DNA of 24,901 bases from Ruminococcus difficilis (GTDB taxonomy: Bacteria > Bacillota_A > Clostridia > Oscillospirales > Acutalibacteraceae): assembly GCF_016680995.1 (NCBI RefSeq), contig NZ_JAEQMG010000113.1:1-24901 (forward strand), read 5' to 3'. Positions 23,964-24,901 of the stretch are shown here, in pieces. The notes beneath the pieces are model-generated. The model saw only the letters and a program-made list of their open reading frames with translations. It made no database searches and had not been told where the DNA came from. The number at the start of each line of letters is the position of its first letter. Position 1 is the first letter of the stretch. The translations under genes and the position numbers were made by a program.

Positions 23964-24901
23964 ATGAAACACACACCTCAGTCAATTCAAAATATAATCG
24001 AGAACGACAAGACGCGCGTATTCAGCAAGGAGGACGACAACGGCAAGACGCGGATCTACCGCACCGAGCGCGACGGCAAGGATCCGATGGCGCTTTCCGC
24101 GAAAATCTACGCCGATTCCGAGCCTGTCGTCAACAAGGAGAGCGGCAAGCTGAGATTTTTGCCCGCGTTTCTGTTTCTCGCGTTCATCTTCGGGCTTGCG
24201 ATCTGGTTCATCTTCAACCCCAAGCTCGACTACAGCTCCTCCGAGAAGCGCTACCTCCAGAAGTTCCCCGAGGTCACCGTCCAGAGCGTTTCGAGCGGCA
24301 AGTTCGGCGAGGAGTTCGAGAGCTACTTTGCCGACCATTTCCCCGCGCGCAACCTCTGGGTCGGCTTCAACGCCTACTACGCCCTCGGCACGGGCAACAA
24401 CGGCGCGGCTGGCGTCTACAACTGCTCCGACGGCTACCTGATAAACAAGCCCGTACCCACGGAGAACAGCGTCGAGAAGAACCTCTCAGCTATCGTCGAC
24501 TTCAAGCAGAACCTCGGCAAGATACCCGTCACCGTGATGCTCGCGCCCTCGACGGGCTACATCGCGAACGACAAGCTGCCGATGATACATGACCGCTACA
24601 ACGACGACCGCTATTTCAATACCGCCAAGCGCACCCTCGAGGAGAACGGCATGACCTTCGTCGACCTGCGCGAGAGCTTCAAGCAGGCGTATTCCGGGGG
24701 CGAACAGCTCTACTACCGCACCGACCACCACTGGACGACCGCGGGAGCCTACCTCGGCTACACAAAGCTCTGCGAATCGCTTGGCAAGAAGCCGATAGAA
24801 AAGTCCGCGCTCAACGTCGAGATATACCCGAACTTCTACGGCACGACCTACTCGACGAGCGGCTTCTGGCTCACAGAGCCCGACGAGATTCAGGTCTGGA
24901 G
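23964..24901 (+). CDS. DHHW/AlgJ-like extracellular protein, C-terminus beyond right edge
   Basis: Translation from ATG 23964 stays open to the window end (312 codons). An N-terminal cytosolic segment of about 65 residues is followed by one membrane helix (about 66-85, LPAFLFLAFIFGLAIWF), then an extracellular domain. The motif TDHHWT, with D254, H255, H256 and W257, and the upstream APSTG with Ser196 are the catalytic-type elements of DHHW/AlgJ/AlgX SGNH-like proteins. These accept acyl groups from an MBOAT partner and move them to a polymer, or hydrolyse them. AGGGTG is a modest ribosome site. The gene lies 12 nt after the MBOAT stop, as expected for a functional pair. The C-terminal part is not seen. 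Confidence 0.9.
   Translation, partial: MKHTPQSIQNIIENDKTRVFSKEDDNGKTRIYRTERDGKDPMALSAKIYADSEPVVNKESGKLRFLPAFLFLAFIFGLAIWFIFNPKLDYSSSEKRYLQKFPEVTVQSVSSGKFGEEFESYFADHFPARNLWVGFNAYYALGTGNNGAAGVYNCSDGYLINKPVPTENSVEKNLSAIVDFKQNLGKIPVTVMLAPSTGYIANDKLPMIHDRYNDDRYFNTAKRTLEENGMTFVDLRESFKQAYSGGEQLYYRTDHHWTTAGAYLGYTKLCESLGKKPIEKSALNVEIYPNFYGTTYSTSGFWLTEPDEIQVW

Overview
The window looks like chromosome of a spore-forming, low-oxygen Gram-positive of the Bacillota, most likely the Oscillospiraceae/Ruminococcus side of Clostridia. The evidence is a CotF-type spore coat gene, FakAB/PlsY lipid metabolism, ATP-dependent PEP carboxykinase, LPXTG-type surface proteins with isopeptide-forming domains, strong AGGAGG-type ribosome sites, TTG/GTG starts and GC-rich coding sequence between AT-rich intergenic regions. 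The species call is inference; no rRNA or other marker gene is present.

Layout. 1-1187 (-): a Na+-coupled neurotransmitter:sodium symporter family transporter, cut by the left edge. 1347-2749 (+): a two-gene unit, a small flavodoxin overlapping a variant CobW-family GTPase by 4 nt. 2791-3564 (-): a membrane-anchored PASTA + YARHG protein. 3769-6948 (+): a compact fakA-fakB-plsY operon joining exogenous fatty-acid activation (acyl-phosphate) to the first acylation of glycerol-3-phosphate. 7059-8672 (-): pckA. 8958-9809 (+): a small lipoprotein, a 57-aa protein and a CotF-like spore coat protein. 9846-9973: an intergenic repeat. 9974-12562 (-): a superfamily 2 helicase with an unusual two-helix membrane anchor, whose promoter is followed by a near-perfect 30-bp palindrome.

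12889-22290 (+) is a surface-appendage operon. Its first gene encodes a 2659-aa adhesin: a fibro-slime-like head, a stalk of seven alternating CnaB-like/Spy0128-like domain pairs, a final SpaA-like domain and a degenerate sorting signal. Its second gene encodes a pilin-like backbone protein with an LPITG sorting signal. No sortase is encoded here. After two terminator-like hairpins and a clear promoter, 22557-24901 (+) carries an MBOAT O-acyltransferase and the start of its DHHW/AlgJ-like partner, a probable surface-polymer O-acylation pair cut by the right edge.

The most notable items are the isopeptide ladder adhesin, in which all 15 stalk domains keep plausible Lys/Glu/Asn triads; the membrane-tethered helicase with its palindrome; the fakA-fakB-plsY arrangement; and the CobW homologue with altered cysteine and guanine-specificity motifs. 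Promoters, terminators and hairpins were found by eye and no homology search was run.
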